NCBI GenBank assembly: GCA_947631225.1
Contig: CANRKM010000003.1
Location: 1-40,744, forward strand
Direction: 5' to 3'
DNA length: 40,744 nt
Source: an uncultured Clostridia bacterium
Lineage (GTDB): Bacteria > Bacillota > Clostridia > TANB77 > CAG-508
Below the pieces are notes generated by a model that worked only from the letters and a program-made list of their open reading frames with translations, made no database searches and had not been told where the DNA came from. Both the position numbers and the translations under genes were made by a program. Shown here piece by piece: positions 8,730 to 16,904 of this stretch (position 1 is its first letter; every line of letters begins with the position of its first letter).

Positions 8730-8751
8730 AACCTTACAATTTTGTAAGGTT
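8730..8751. promoter_or_regulatory. BceR-type operator upstream of the response regulator
   Basis: Nine-base perfect arms AACCTTACA and TGTAAGGTT around ATTT. The core TTACA-ATTT-TGTAA (8734-8747) is identical to the site before the ABC transporter. Confidence 0.8.
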
Positions 8752-8866
8752 ACAATAATTGTTTATTTCATTTCTTATTTTTGATATTATTTTTTGTGAT
8801 GTTTTTGATTCTTGTAAATTGTATATAAAATTTCGACAATTTTATTCAAAATTTCTTTTCTTATTT

Positions 8867-8875
8867 CATATTATA
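8867..8875 (+). promoter_or_regulatory. Possible mother-cell sigma (E/K) -10 element of dpaB
   Basis: CATATTATA fits the CATANNNTA -10 consensus of mother-cell sporulation sigma factors, about 37 bases before the dpaB start. No convincing -35 was seen. dpaB is a late mother-cell gene in known spore formers, which makes the match plausible but weak. Confidence 0.3.
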
Positions 8876-8911
8876 TATTAAATGTAATTTGAAAGGAGGA
8901 TATGATGAATT

Positions 8912-9491
8912 TTGGAAGTTAAAAATAAAAAAATTGGATTTGTACTTACAGGTTCTTTTTGTACTTTTAGCAAAACTATTCCTAAAATAAAAGAACTAAA
9001 AAAGCTAGGAGCAGATATAATTCCTATCATGTCTTATAATAGTTACGATTTAGATACAAAATTTGGAAAAGCAAATGATTTTATAAAAGAAATAACTAAA
9101 ATTTGTAACAAAGACATTATTCATACAATACAAGATGCAGAACCAATCCGGACCTAAACATTTAACAGATATAATGATTGTTGCACCTGCAAGCGGAAAT
9201 ACAATGTCAAAGCTTGCATGTGATATAATAGATACTCCAGCCTTGATGGCTGTTAAATCTCACTTAAGAAATAATTTACCAGTAGTTATTGCACCATCTA
9301 CTAATAATGGGCTTGGTGCTAATTTGGTTAGTATTGGAAAACTAATTAATAGAAAAAATTACTATTTTGTTCCATTTAAACAAGATAACCCTATAACAAA
9401 ACCTAGGTCAATTGTATTTGACCCAGATTATATAATAAAAACTATGGAATCTGCTTTAGATGGAGAACAAATTGAACCAATACTTTTGTGA
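8912..9491 (+). CDS. dpaB: Dipicolinate synthase subunit B, read through one CGG +1 shift
   Basis: About 192 aa after bridging the shift at 9149-9151. This flavoprotein-like subunit works with DpaA to make dipicolinic acid in the mother cell. It begins with KKIGFVLTGSFCTF, the family's FMN-fold start. Around the shift the zero frame reads AEPI-CGG-ACC-stop, whereas +1 reading gives AEPIGPKHLTDIMIVAPASG, a strongly conserved stretch; later blocks are TPALMAVKSHLRN and PVVIAPSTNNGLGAN. The start is taken as TTG at 8912, 11 bases after AAAGGAGGA; two ATGs closer to it (8902, 8905) are out of frame and open only a six-codon ORF. Unlike most spore formers, dpaB is not next to dpaA, which lies about 12 kb away on the other strand. 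Confidence 0.9.
9149..9152 (+). other. In-frame CGG +1 frameshift site 4 (dpaB)
   Basis: Zero frame: CCA ATC CGG ACC TAA. Skipping one C gives CCA ATC GGA CCT AAA = P-I-G-P-K, the conserved AEPIGP motif. Without the shift translation ends two codons later. This is the only site on the plus strand and the only one preceded by C rather than T. Confidence 0.92.
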
Positions 9492-9501
9492 ATATAAATA
9501 T

Positions 9502-9524
9502 ACCCACCTATAAAACAGGTGGGT
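9502..9524. terminator. Bidirectional hairpin between dpaB and the VanX-like gene
   Basis: ACCCACCT (9502-9509) and AGGTGGGT (9517-9524) are perfect arms with a 7-base loop, lying between two convergent genes. T-rich tails follow on both strands, but neither is a strong uninterrupted run close to the stem. Confidence 0.6.
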
Positions 9525-9565
9525 TACTATTGTTATATTCTTTTTTTATGTAGTAATTTTGTCAA

Positions 9566-10258
9566 TTAAATTATGTTATCAAATACTCTATTAGCTTCAA
9601 CTTGATTATATAATGCCTTTTTTTTGTTATAATAAAAAGCCCATTCTTTATCTCCATATGAAAAATGCCACCATTCTCCATCATAGGGTGCAAAGCCTTC
9701 TTTCATCATCATTTTGCGTAATAATTTTCTGTTACTTTTTGCTTTTTCGCTTAAGTTTTCATTTTGATAATAACACATTGTAGTACTATAATCCAATATT
9801 TCAGAACCAAAATCTATAATTTCATCTTTTTTTGCATCATAGATTGCAACATCAACTGCTCCACCTGTTGGGTGTCCTGAAACAATTGGAACAGCTATTT
9901 TTTCATGTATATATTCATACATTTCCATTTCATCTTCAAATTTATCTTTAACTTCTTCAAATATTTCATTGAAATACTGTTCTTGTTTTTTTATATCTCT
10001 AAATCCATACACTACCATAAGTTTAAAATCATTATTAATATTTTTTAAATTTTTTGCTGCTTTTATAAGTCTTTCATAAACTGATTTTCTTACAGCAATT
10101 TGATTTCCATATTCTATCATATTTATTCTTTTTTGATGCTTACCAATTACATAGTCATCTTCTAATGGTAATAATACAAATTTTTCTTTATTAGTTTCTT
10201 CATCATATTCTTCTATTGTTAATAAATCTTTGTATTTTACAAAATAATTATTTTCCAT
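9566..10258 (-). CDS. VanX-like D-Ala-D-Ala dipeptidase (peptidase M15)
   Basis: 230 aa without a signal peptide, so probably cytoplasmic. The zinc-binding and catalytic motifs of M15 peptidases are present: SGHPTGGAVDVAIYD (SxHxxGxAxD) and GEWWHFSYGDKEW (ExxH). The substrate-arginine region appears as VVYGFRD. VanX enzymes hydrolyse D-Ala-D-Ala and contribute to vancomycin resistance, but many chromosomal homologues act in peptidoglycan dipeptide recycling. No vanA/H-type ligase or dehydrogenase is nearby, so a housekeeping role is more likely. It lies 46 bases downstream of the DapF-like gene on the same strand and is probably co-transcribed. Confidence 0.85.
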   Translation of the reverse strand: MENNYFVKYKDLLTIEEYDEETNKEKFVLLPLEDDYVIGKHQKRINMIEYGNQIAVRKSVYERLIKAAKNLKNINNDFKLMVVYGFRDIKKQEQYFNEIFEEVKDKFEDEMEMYEYIHEKIAVPIVSGHPTGGAVDVAIYDAKKDEIIDFGSEILDYSTTMCYYQNENLSEKAKSNRKLLRKMMMKEGFAPYDGEWWHFSYGDKEWAFYYNKKKALYNQVEANRVFDNII

Positions 10259-10304
10259 TTGTTTATTTTCATTTTCTTCTCCGCTTTATCATATGGTATT
10301 CCTC

Positions 10305-11126
10305 CTATACTTCAATATCCATTAAATATTTTTTTCCATCTGTATTAATGTTACCTAAAATTGTTGCTTTTAAAATCTCTCCTTTAGAAAATATAACATT
10401 TGCCGTGATTATTAATCCTGATGGTTGCATAATATCAATTTTTTGATTTTCTTGTTTCAAATATGCTTCTACCATACATACTGCAGTTGTTCCTGACCCA
10501 CATGCTGTTTCGTAAAAAATTGTATTGATTGCTTTAACCCAAACTATTGGATTAATTTTCAAAAATCCATCTGCTTTTTCACAAAACATTACACCAACTG
10601 CCTCACTCCATTCAAGACCATAGTCATGAATATATTGCATACCAATATTTTTTAAATTATCTCGATTTTCAAGATATTTTTCAGCTACCTCAGCTTGAAT
10701 TACAATAGTGACCATTCCATTCATTCTAACAATAAAAATGCCTGGTTCTTTTTTAGTAATAACATTCGTTCCATGATATAAAGGAATTTCACACCATGCT
10801 TTTCCATGTGCATCAACTCCGCAACTTACAATATCATTGGAATTTACAGTCATATCTAAAGAACCTTCTTTGCCTTTTAGATAAACAAATGCTGCACTTC
10901 TTGTTGCGTTTCCACAAAATTCTCCGCCTGCCATTTGTAATTCAGGTTTATTATTTAAATCAATAAACCCAACTTGTTCAACATTAGAATGTTTAGCCAT
11001 AATAGCATCATTAATAAGTTTTCTTTGTTCTTGAGTGTAACTTAATCCATATACAAAGGCTGTATCATTACCAGCTGGTCTATAAATTGAATATTCAATT
11101 TGAACTGATTTACTGCTATTTTTCAT
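10305..11126 (-). CDS. Diaminopimelate epimerase-fold protein (amino-acid racemase family)
   Basis: 273 aa from the ATG at 11126, preceded by GAAAGGA; a reading to 11159 would overlap the upstream gene. Both catalytic-cysteine motifs of the DapF fold are present: GGEFCGNATRSAAF in the N-terminal half and ETACGSGTTAVCM in the C-terminal half. The N-terminus YRPAGNDTAFVYG resembles the GNDF segment of DapF. Overall similarity to housekeeping DapF looks low, so the substrate may be another amino acid, as in the histidine racemase CntK. The neighbours (VanX-like dipeptidase) suggest cell-wall or D-amino-acid metabolism. Fold call is strong, substrate unknown. Confidence 0.8.
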   Translation of the reverse strand: MKNSSKSVQIEYSIYRPAGNDTAFVYGLSYTQEQRKLINDAIMAKHSNVEQVGFIDLNNKPELQMAGGEFCGNATRSAAFVYLKGKEGSLDMTVNSNDIVSCGVDAHGKAWCEIPLYHGTNVITKKEPGIFIVRMNGMVTIVIQAEVAEKYLENRDNLKNIGMQYIHDYGLEWSEAVGVMFCEKADGFLKINPIVWVKAINTIFYETACGSGTTAVCMVEAYLKQENQKIDIMQPSGLIITANVIFSKGEILKATILGNINTDGKKYLMDIEV

Positions 11127-11152
11127 ATTTAATTTTTTCCTTTCAAAAAAAT

Positions 11153-11416
11153 TTACCACTCGAATTTTATAGCAACCATTAATTGATTATCTTCAACAGT
11201 TTTTACCGTATTTTGATATTCATATTTTTGCCCTGTATAAAAAACTTTATATCCATTATTTCTCAATCTATTTTTACTGTATTCTAAAAATTGCATCGTA
11301 TCTTCTTTAGATAAATCTTTCTTTATCCTTAATTCATAAAATGTACATACAATAAAATTGCTATCTTTTTCGATTTTTTCGTCTAAATATTGTGCAACAT
11401 CTTTTATTGTTACCAT
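11153..11416 (-). CDS. Hypothetical protein, 87 aa
   Basis: Start taken at 11416 (MVTIKDVAQYLDEK), preceded by AAAGGTGGTAAA; an upstream extension to 11479 lacks a ribosome site. Soluble, mixed alpha/beta composition, ends VAIKFEW. I do not recognise the family. It lies 26 bases before the DapF-like gene on the same strand and is probably the first gene of that operon. Confidence 0.6.
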   Translation of the reverse strand: MVTIKDVAQYLDEKIEKDSNFIVCTFYELRIKKDLSKEDTMQFLEYSKNRLRNNGYKVFYTGQKYEYQNTVKTVEDNQLMVAIKFEW

Positions 11417-11519
11417 TTTACCACCTTTTTCAAACAAAATTTTTATATACATGATATCATAAAAAATTATAAAATTCAATACTTTATGTAAATTTTAGTC
11501 AATAAATGCCTATTTAATT

Positions 11520-11734
11520 TTACATTCCACAATTTGCAATCTTAAAATTAATAAAATTTGAGTAAAAGCACTGGAGTGCTTTGAACTAGAAATTCTTACA
11601 TTTTTTATGGAAAGAGTTCAAGCTTGTCTTGGAAAAGAGCCATAAAAAATAGATAGAATTTCTGTGAAAAAGTAAAGGACAAAGCTTTTTATGAAAATTT
11701 TATTAATTTTAAGATTGTAAACTGTGAATTGTAA
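11520..11734. repeat. Large nested palindrome, copy 1
   Basis: Outer arms 11520-11559 and 11694-11734 are about 40 bases with few mismatches. Inside is a small hairpin (AAGCAC/GTGCTT), then a second stem (AGAAATTCT plus ATTTTTTATGG pairing with CCATAAAAAAT plus AGAATTTCT) around a core that reads GGAAAGAGTTCAAGCTTGTC and continues TTGGAAAAGAGCC. The core closely matches the one in the palindrome at 30408-30601, but the outer arms are unrelated. It fills the gap upstream of the spore coat genes. Could be a MITE-like element or a structured RNA. Confidence 0.8.
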
Positions 11735-11815
11735 CACTTTTATAAATAAAACTAAATACTAATTGTATAATTTTGGATATTTTGGGCAATATTATTTTAA
11801 GGTGGTGATAAAATT

Positions 11816-11989
11816 ATGACAAGTAAAGAGCTTTTATATGTTGAAGACGCTTTAGGACACGAATGTTTTATGAAAAGCTGTAGCTGTAAAGCATCTTCTA
11901 AATTAACAGACACAACTCTTTCTTCTTACATGAAAGAGCTTGAGCAAAAGCATACAGAATTATTTGACAAATTTTTAAATTTATTATAA
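11816..11989 (+). CDS. Small spore coat-like protein, 57 aa
   Basis: Starts ATGACAAGTAAAGAGC after TAAGGTGGTG. The protein begins MTSKELLYVEDALGHECFMK, contains CSCK, and ends HTELFDKFLNLL. The ELxYxEDALGHE start and FNxLLNLL-like end are typical of small CotF-related coat proteins in Clostridia. It lies 31 bases upstream of a clear coat F-domain gene in the same direction, so the pair is probably an operon expressed during sporulation. Family placement is from memory of this pattern and is moderately sure; the reading frame itself is clear. Confidence 0.75.
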   Translation: MTSKELLYVEDALGHECFMKSCSCKASSKLTDTTLSSYMKELEQKHTELFDKFLNLL

Positions 11990-12020
11990 AAGGTTTTTGC
12001 CTTAGAAAGGAAGGTTCAAT

Positions 12021-12266
12021 ATGGAAGATAAGGATGTAATGGAAAATGAATTATTAATAATAAAAGGCGTTTGCGATTTATATCTTCATGGTAGTTTAGA
12101 ATCAACAACAGCCGAAGTTCATACTGCATTTAAAGATGCTCTAAATACATCAATAGACATACAAAATAAAATATATAATTTAATGGCTGAAAAAGGTTGG
12201 TATAAAACAGATACAGCTGAACAAACAAAAATTGATACATTAAAACAAAAATTCCAAAATAAATAA
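12021..12266 (+). CDS. CotF-family spore coat protein
   Basis: 81 aa. The protein opens with DVMENELLIIKGVCDLYLHG, the typical coat F-domain start, followed by STTAEVHTAFKDALN and IYNLMAEKGWY. It starts after AAGGAAGG and is second in a two-gene spore coat operon. It probably packs into the spore coat; no enzymatic residues are expected. A bidirectional terminator follows directly. Confidence 0.85.
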   Translation: MEDKDVMENELLIIKGVCDLYLHGSLESTTAEVHTAFKDALNTSIDIQNKIYNLMAEKGWYKTDTAEQTKIDTLKQKFQNK

Positions 12267-12270
12267 ATAT

Positions 12271-12361
12271 AAAAGCAGTTCTAAAAAATGAAATGAACTT
12301 ATATTATTAACTTTTTGTCTAATAATTTTAGTTCACTTCAAAATATTATAGAACTGCTTTT
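12271..12361. terminator. Bidirectional terminator with a second hairpin nested in its loop
   Basis: Outer arms AAAAGCAGTTCTA (12271-12283) and TAGAACTGCTTTT (12349-12361) form a classic terminator between convergent genes. Its loop holds another hairpin (ATTATTA/TAATAAT with AACT/AGTT) of the same family seen near 3.7 and 20.5 kb, as if inserted. Confidence 0.8.
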
Positions 12362-12431
12362 TTTAATCTTAATTACATTATAGAATTTTTTTATAAAAAT
12401 TGAGTTGCATAATTTATTTTTATATTTAAGT

Positions 12432-13598
12432 CTACATAGAAGCCAATTTAAATAATTCCACAAATTGTTCTTTTGTTACTTCTCTTGGATTTCCAGGTTT
12501 ACAAGGGTCTTCCATTGCCTTTTCAGCAAGCATTTCAAAGTCCTCTTCTTTTGCTCCATAATCTGTAATTTTTTGAGTTACACCTACTGATTTAGAAAGC
12601 TCTGAAATCATCCATACAAATGTATTTATTACATCTTGGTCATTTAAATCTTTAGCATCTGGTCTTCCAATTTCACATAAAATTTCTCTAAATCTTTGAG
12701 CAGTTTCTGGATTTTCTCCATTAAATCTCATTACTGTTGGAAGAAGCATTGCATTAGCAATACCATGAGGTGTGTCATATACAGCACCTAGTTGATGTGC
12801 CATTGAGTGAACAATTCCAAGTCCAACATTTGAAAATCCCATTCCTGCAATATACTGAGCATATCCCATTTTTTCTATTGCATCTGGATTTTTCTCATTT
12901 ACAGCTTGTGGTAAATTTTGGAATATAAGTTTTATTGCTTGCATATGGAACATATCTGACATTAAATTATGTGATTTTGTTATATATCCTTCTACTGCGT
13001 GTGTTAATGCATCTAAACCAGTTGCAGCAGCTAAACTCTTTGGCATTGATTCCATAAGTTCTGTATCTACAATTGCAATTATTGGTATATCATTTGGATC
13101 TACACATACCATTTTTATTTTTCTATTCTCATCTGTTATTACATAATTTATTGTAACTTCTGCAGCAGTTCCTGCTGTTGTTGGAAGTGCAATAAGTGGC
13201 ATACCTTTATTTTCGGTATTTGATAATCCATTTAAAGATTTAATATCCTTTCTATCAGGGTTTGTCATAACTATTGAGATTCCTTTGGCTGTATCAATAC
13301 TTGAACCACCACCAACTGCTACTATTAAATCTGCTTTCGATTTTGTACATGCCTCTACTCCATCTAACACATTTTTTATTGTTGGATTTGGTTTTATTTC
13401 TGAATATATATCATACTTGATTTTTGCTTTTGTTAATTCATCTTCTACTTTTTTAGTTACACCAGCTTCAATTAAAGCTTTGTCTGTAACTAAAAGTACC
13501 TTTTTATATCCTCTTTTTTTAATCTCTTCTGTAAGTACTTCTCTTGCACCTTTGCCAAAATATGATGTTTCATTTAATACAAATTTTGTAGTTGCCAT
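12432..13598 (-). CDS. Iron-containing alcohol dehydrogenase (lactaldehyde/1,3-propanediol type)
   Basis: 388 aa, the full family length. The NAD-binding motif is VGGGSSIDTAKG; the metal site is formed by the ATGLDALTHAVEGY segment and GIVHSMAHQLGAVYDTPHG, containing the conserved aspartate and histidines. Further marks are ALPTTAGTAAEVT and a C-terminal PGNPR. It resembles FucO-like lactaldehyde reductase and 1,3-propanediol dehydrogenase, which reduce short aldehydes to alcohols with NADH. It stands alone, with a good ribosome site (GAAAGGAGAAA) and no microcompartment or fucose genes nearby, so the substrate cannot be told from context. Confidence 0.92.
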   Translation of the reverse strand: MATTKFVLNETSYFGKGAREVLTEEIKKRGYKKVLLVTDKALIEAGVTKKVEDELTKAKIKYDIYSEIKPNPTIKNVLDGVEACTKSKADLIVAVGGGSSIDTAKGISIVMTNPDRKDIKSLNGLSNTENKGMPLIALPTTAGTAAEVTINYVITDENRKIKMVCVDPNDIPIIAIVDTELMESMPKSLAAATGLDALTHAVEGYITKSHNLMSDMFHMQAIKLIFQNLPQAVNEKNPDAIEKMGYAQYIAGMGFSNVGLGIVHSMAHQLGAVYDTPHGIANAMLLPTVMRFNGENPETAQRFREILCEIGRPDAKDLNDQDVINTFVWMISELSKSVGVTQKITDYGAKEEDFEMLAEKAMEDPCKPGNPREVTKEQFVELFKLASM

Positions 13599-13685
13599 TT
13601 TTCATTTCTCCTTTCGTATCTTATTATTTTATAAAAATATAATTTATATTCATGATTATAGCATATTAAAAAAAATATAACAATA

Positions 13686-14462
13686 CTATTTTCCTATAAA
13701 CATTTGTACATAAATTTTACCATATTTATTGCTACTTACAACTCCAATACCTGTGTAATTATAACTACTATTTAAAATATTTGCTTTATGTCCTTGAGAG
13801 TTCATCCAAGCATTAACCGCTCCTTGATTGCTTGAATTTCCCGCTATATTTTCCCCCGCAGTTTTGTAACTTATTTTAAAACTTTTTAACATATTAAATG
13901 GAGTCCCATATGTTGGCGACTCATGTGCAAAATAATTGTTATTTACCATGTCTTGAGCTTTTATTCTTGCGACTCTCTGTACTTCACTATCTACTTTTAA
14001 GTTTGGCAATCCATTATTTGCTCTTTGCTGATTAATCAAATTAAATACTTCTAGTTCATCAGAATTCATAGAAGCGGTTTGACTTGTTCCCCCACTTGAA
14101 GTGCCTGAACCCGAACTGCTTCCAGTATTACCAGAACTTGATGTACTTGGGTAAATTGGTTTTACATATTGTTTACTAACTGCTCCTACATAATCTCCTT
14201 CTACCTGAACAATGTACCAATCTCCTACACCTGCAAATACTCTAATATACTCATTTTTCTTAACAGTTGTAACTACTTTATATCCTGTCCCAGGACCACT
14301 TCTTACATTTAGGGTTGAAGCTGTAACTAATCCTGTTACAAAATCAACATTGTAGTAATGTTGCATTCCAAATGATGTTGTAAATTTAAAAATTGTAAAA
14401 ACAAATATTAAACTTATAGCTATTATAAAAATTGTTTTCTTTTTTATAATTTTGACTTTCAT
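13686..14462 (-). CDS. Secreted SH3 and CAP/SCP-domain protein
   Basis: 258 aa from the second ATG (14462), as the first ATG (14474) directly abuts the AAAGGA ribosome site. An N-terminal helix (KTIFIIAISLIFVFTIFKFT) acts as signal or anchor. Residues about 45-100 form a bacterial SH3 domain (ASTLNVRSGPGTGYKVVTTV), then a Gly/Ser linker, then a YkwD-type CAP domain (about 130-258) with NQQRANNGLPNL, YFAHESPTYGTPF, AGENIAG and GHKANILNSSYNYTGIGV. Such proteins bind the cell wall; in spore formers some relatives (SafA/YkwD-like) act at the spore or envelope. The exact role is unknown. Confidence 0.87.
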   Translation of the reverse strand: MKVKIIKKKTIFIIAISLIFVFTIFKFTTSFGMQHYYNVDFVTGLVTASTLNVRSGPGTGYKVVTTVKKNEYIRVFAGVGDWYIVQVEGDYVGAVSKQYVKPIYPSTSSSGNTGSSSGSGTSSGGTSQTASMNSDELEVFNLINQQRANNGLPNLKVDSEVQRVARIKAQDMVNNNYFAHESPTYGTPFNMLKSFKISYKTAGENIAGNSSNQGAVNAWMNSQGHKANILNSSYNYTGIGVVSSNKYGKIYVQMFIGK

Positions 14463-14587
14463 AATAAATTTCATTCCTTTCTTACATTTACTTTAAAGGT
14501 ACACTTTACATATAATAATTAAAGCAAATACCTTCTATTTTAATAATATATATTATAAAAATTAAATATTACTTATATTTCATAAAA

Positions 14588-14646
14588 AAAAGAGTAAATT
14601 TAAAATATATGTTTTATTGCACATCATATATTAAAATTTACTCTTT
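14588..14646. terminator. Terminator after the MATE-kinase gene
   Basis: Long stem: AAAAGAGTAAATTT and AAATTTACTCTTTT arms, continued by an ATATATG/CATATAT pairing. It lies directly after the minus-strand gene ending at 14655 with T-rich flanks on both strands. Confidence 0.75.
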
Positions 14647-14654
14647 TCATATTT

Positions 14655-16658
14655 TTAATTTAAAACTTTTTCTTTTTCCATTACCATTTCACAAATTAAA
14701 TCTGCAACCTTTTCTACACCTAAAACATCACTATTTACACAAATATCATAATTTAAAGGGTTTTTCCAATCTCTTTCAGTATAATATTTATAATGATTTG
14801 CTCTTAATTTGTCTATTCTTGTAATTTCTTTTTCTGCTTTAGATTTATCCATTCCATAAAATTCAGTTGCTCTTTTTATCTTATTCTCCATATTGCTATA
14901 TACAAAAACTTTTATAACATTTGGATTATCTTTTAATATAAAATCTGAACATCTTCCAACTATTACACAAGATTCTTCATTTGCAACTTTTTTAATTACT
15001 TCAGATTCTTTAATAAATAATTCATCAGCATCATTTAAACCTGCATAATATCCATTATTTAAACTTGCAAGTATATTTCTTTTTTGTTCGTTATTTTCTA
15101 TATATTCTTCAGAATATCCTGTCTCTAAAGCAACTTTTTCAATAAAATCTTTGTCATATAACTTAATTCCTAATTTATCTGCAATTAATCTTCCCACATA
15201 TCTTCCACCAGAACCAAATTCTCTTGATACTGTAATTACCATTTGCTTGCTTAATATATTATTAGTGCTTGTATCATCAATTAATGAATTAGAAACATTA
15301 GATGTATTCTGTAAGTTTCTTACTTCTTTAATTAAGAATATAACTGCAAGTACAAATGCTAATCCATCTGCTACAGGTCCACCATATAGTACTCCCATTA
15401 ATCCAAAAATTTTAGATAATATTAACATAGCAGGTATTAATAAAACTATTTGTCTTGATATAGAAAGAATTCCACTCTTTATGCTCTTTCCTATCGCTTG
15501 GAAGAATATTCCAGATGGTATTTGAATTCCATTACATATACATAATAGCAAATAAATTCTAAATGCTAAACATGCAAATTCCATGTAATTTTCATCACCA
15601 CTACCAAATATTAGTATTAATTTGTGTGGTATTGTTTGGAATAAAATAAATGCTATTGTACTAATTGTTAAGCTTATTCCTAATACATATTTTAAAGCTT
15701 GTTTCACTCTATCAAAGTTTCTTGCTCCATAGTTATATCCAAATATTGGTTGACTTCCTACTGAAATTCCAACAATTATACTATTTAGGATTTGACTTAT
15801 TTTCATAACAATTCCTAAAACTGTAATTGGTATTTCTGAACCAAATTTAGAATCTACTCCGTATTTTCCAAGTAAGTTATTTTCAACAGATACTACAAAT
15901 ACAAAGCTCATTTGTGTTATAAAACTACTTATTCCTAAAGCTGAAACCTTTTTACATATATTAAATTTTAGCTTAAAATCTTCTAATTTTAAATCTATTG
16001 ATTTAAATTTTCTTATATATATTGCATTTAAAATAAATGTTAAAAATTGACTTATAATTGTTGCCTCAGCTGCACCTGCTACCCCTCTATTTAATTTAAA
16101 TATAAAAATCGGATCTAAGATTATGTTTAAAACTGCACCTGCTACCATTGTTGTCATTGAGTATTTTGGTGTTCCATCTGCTCTTATTATAGAATTTAAG
16201 GTTGTACCTATCATTGAAAATGGTAACCCTATTGCAATAATTCTTCCATATGAAATTGCATATTCTCTTAAATTATCTGTACAGCCAAATAAATTTAATA
16301 GTTGAGTCAAAAATATTAAACATACTGCAAAAAATATAAACGATAATATGACAGAAAGAAAAATACCATTTCCTACACCTTTTTTGGCTTCGTCTTTTTT
16401 CTTTTCTCCTAATTTTAAACTTAAATATGCTGATGTTCCATCACCTAACATTAAAGAAATAGCTAATCCTATCATTACTATAGGAAATACAACATTGGTC
16501 GCTCCATTTCCTAAATATCCAACTCCTTGACCTATAAATATTTGGTCTACTATGTTATATAATGAGTTTACAAGCATTGATACAACACATGGAATTGAAA
16601 ATTTTCTGATTAATTTGCCTATTTTTTCTTTTCCTAAAATATTTTCTTCGTTTTCCAC
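14655..16658 (-). CDS. MATE-family efflux protein fused to a cytidylate kinase-like domain
   Basis: 667 aa from a GTG start at 16658 chosen for the AGAAGGGA site 6 bases upstream; a longer reading to 16712 lacks one. Residues to about 445 are a complete 12-helix MATE transporter: IRKFSIPCVVSMLVNSLYNI at the start, VDQIFIGQGVG, GDGTSAYLSLKLG. After a short linker the last 190 residues form a cytidylate kinase-like P-loop domain: ITVSREFGSGGRYVGRLIAD (phosphate loop), VGRCSDFIL and a C-terminal helix. MATE pumps export drugs or metabolites with Na+ or H+; the kinase-like family has no firm substrate. Such fusions are, as I recall, seen in Clostridia. The two domains read through without frame break or internal start. 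Confidence 0.9.
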   Translation of the reverse strand: MENEENILGKEKIGKLIRKFSIPCVVSMLVNSLYNIVDQIFIGQGVGYLGNGATNVVFPIVMIGLAISLMLGDGTSAYLSLKLGEKKKDEAKKGVGNGIFLSVILSFIFFAVCLIFLTQLLNLFGCTDNLREYAISYGRIIAIGLPFSMIGTTLNSIIRADGTPKYSMTTMVAGAVLNIILDPIFIFKLNRGVAGAAEATIISQFLTFILNAIYIRKFKSIDLKLEDFKLKFNICKKVSALGISSFITQMSFVFVVSVENNLLGKYGVDSKFGSEIPITVLGIVMKISQILNSIIVGISVGSQPIFGYNYGARNFDRVKQALKYVLGISLTISTIAFILFQTIPHKLILIFGSGDENYMEFACLAFRIYLLLCICNGIQIPSGIFFQAIGKSIKSGILSISRQIVLLIPAMLILSKIFGLMGVLYGGPVADGLAFVLAVIFLIKEVRNLQNTSNVSNSLIDDTSTNNILSKQMVITVSREFGSGGRYVGRLIADKLGIKLYDKDFIEKVALETGYSEEYIENNEQKRNILASLNNGYYAGLNDADELFIKESEVIKKVANEESCVIVGRCSDFILKDNPNVIKVFVYSNMENKIKRATEFYGMDKSKAEKEITRIDKLRANHYKYYTERDWKNPLNYDICVNSDVLGVEKVADLICEMVMEKEKVLN

Positions 16659-16848
16659 TTTTGTTCCCTTCTTTCTTTTTGTAAAATATAAAATATGCTG
16701 ATGTTCTGCCACATAGCATTACTGATTGAATTAAAATTTATTGTATTTTAACGAACTTATCTATTATATCTTTTTTTACAATAATTGTCAAATAGATTTT
16801 TACAAATTTTTTTACCTGTTTGAAAAAAGAAGCTTTTTACTATAAAAA

Positions 16849-16904
16849 CATAAAAATGACCCGTATTTTACTGAAAAAAAGTAAAATATAGATCATTTTT
16901 ATTT
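16849..16904 (-). terminator. Terminator after the repeat protein gene
   Basis: AAAAATGA plus TATTTTAC arms pair with GTAAAATA plus TCATTTTT, lying directly after the stop at 16905 with T-runs on both strands. Confidence 0.75.

Noticed and set aside
9566..10258. Vancomycin resistance cluster
   Set aside because: Only a VanX-like dipeptidase is present; no VanH, ligase or VanRS partner adjoins it.
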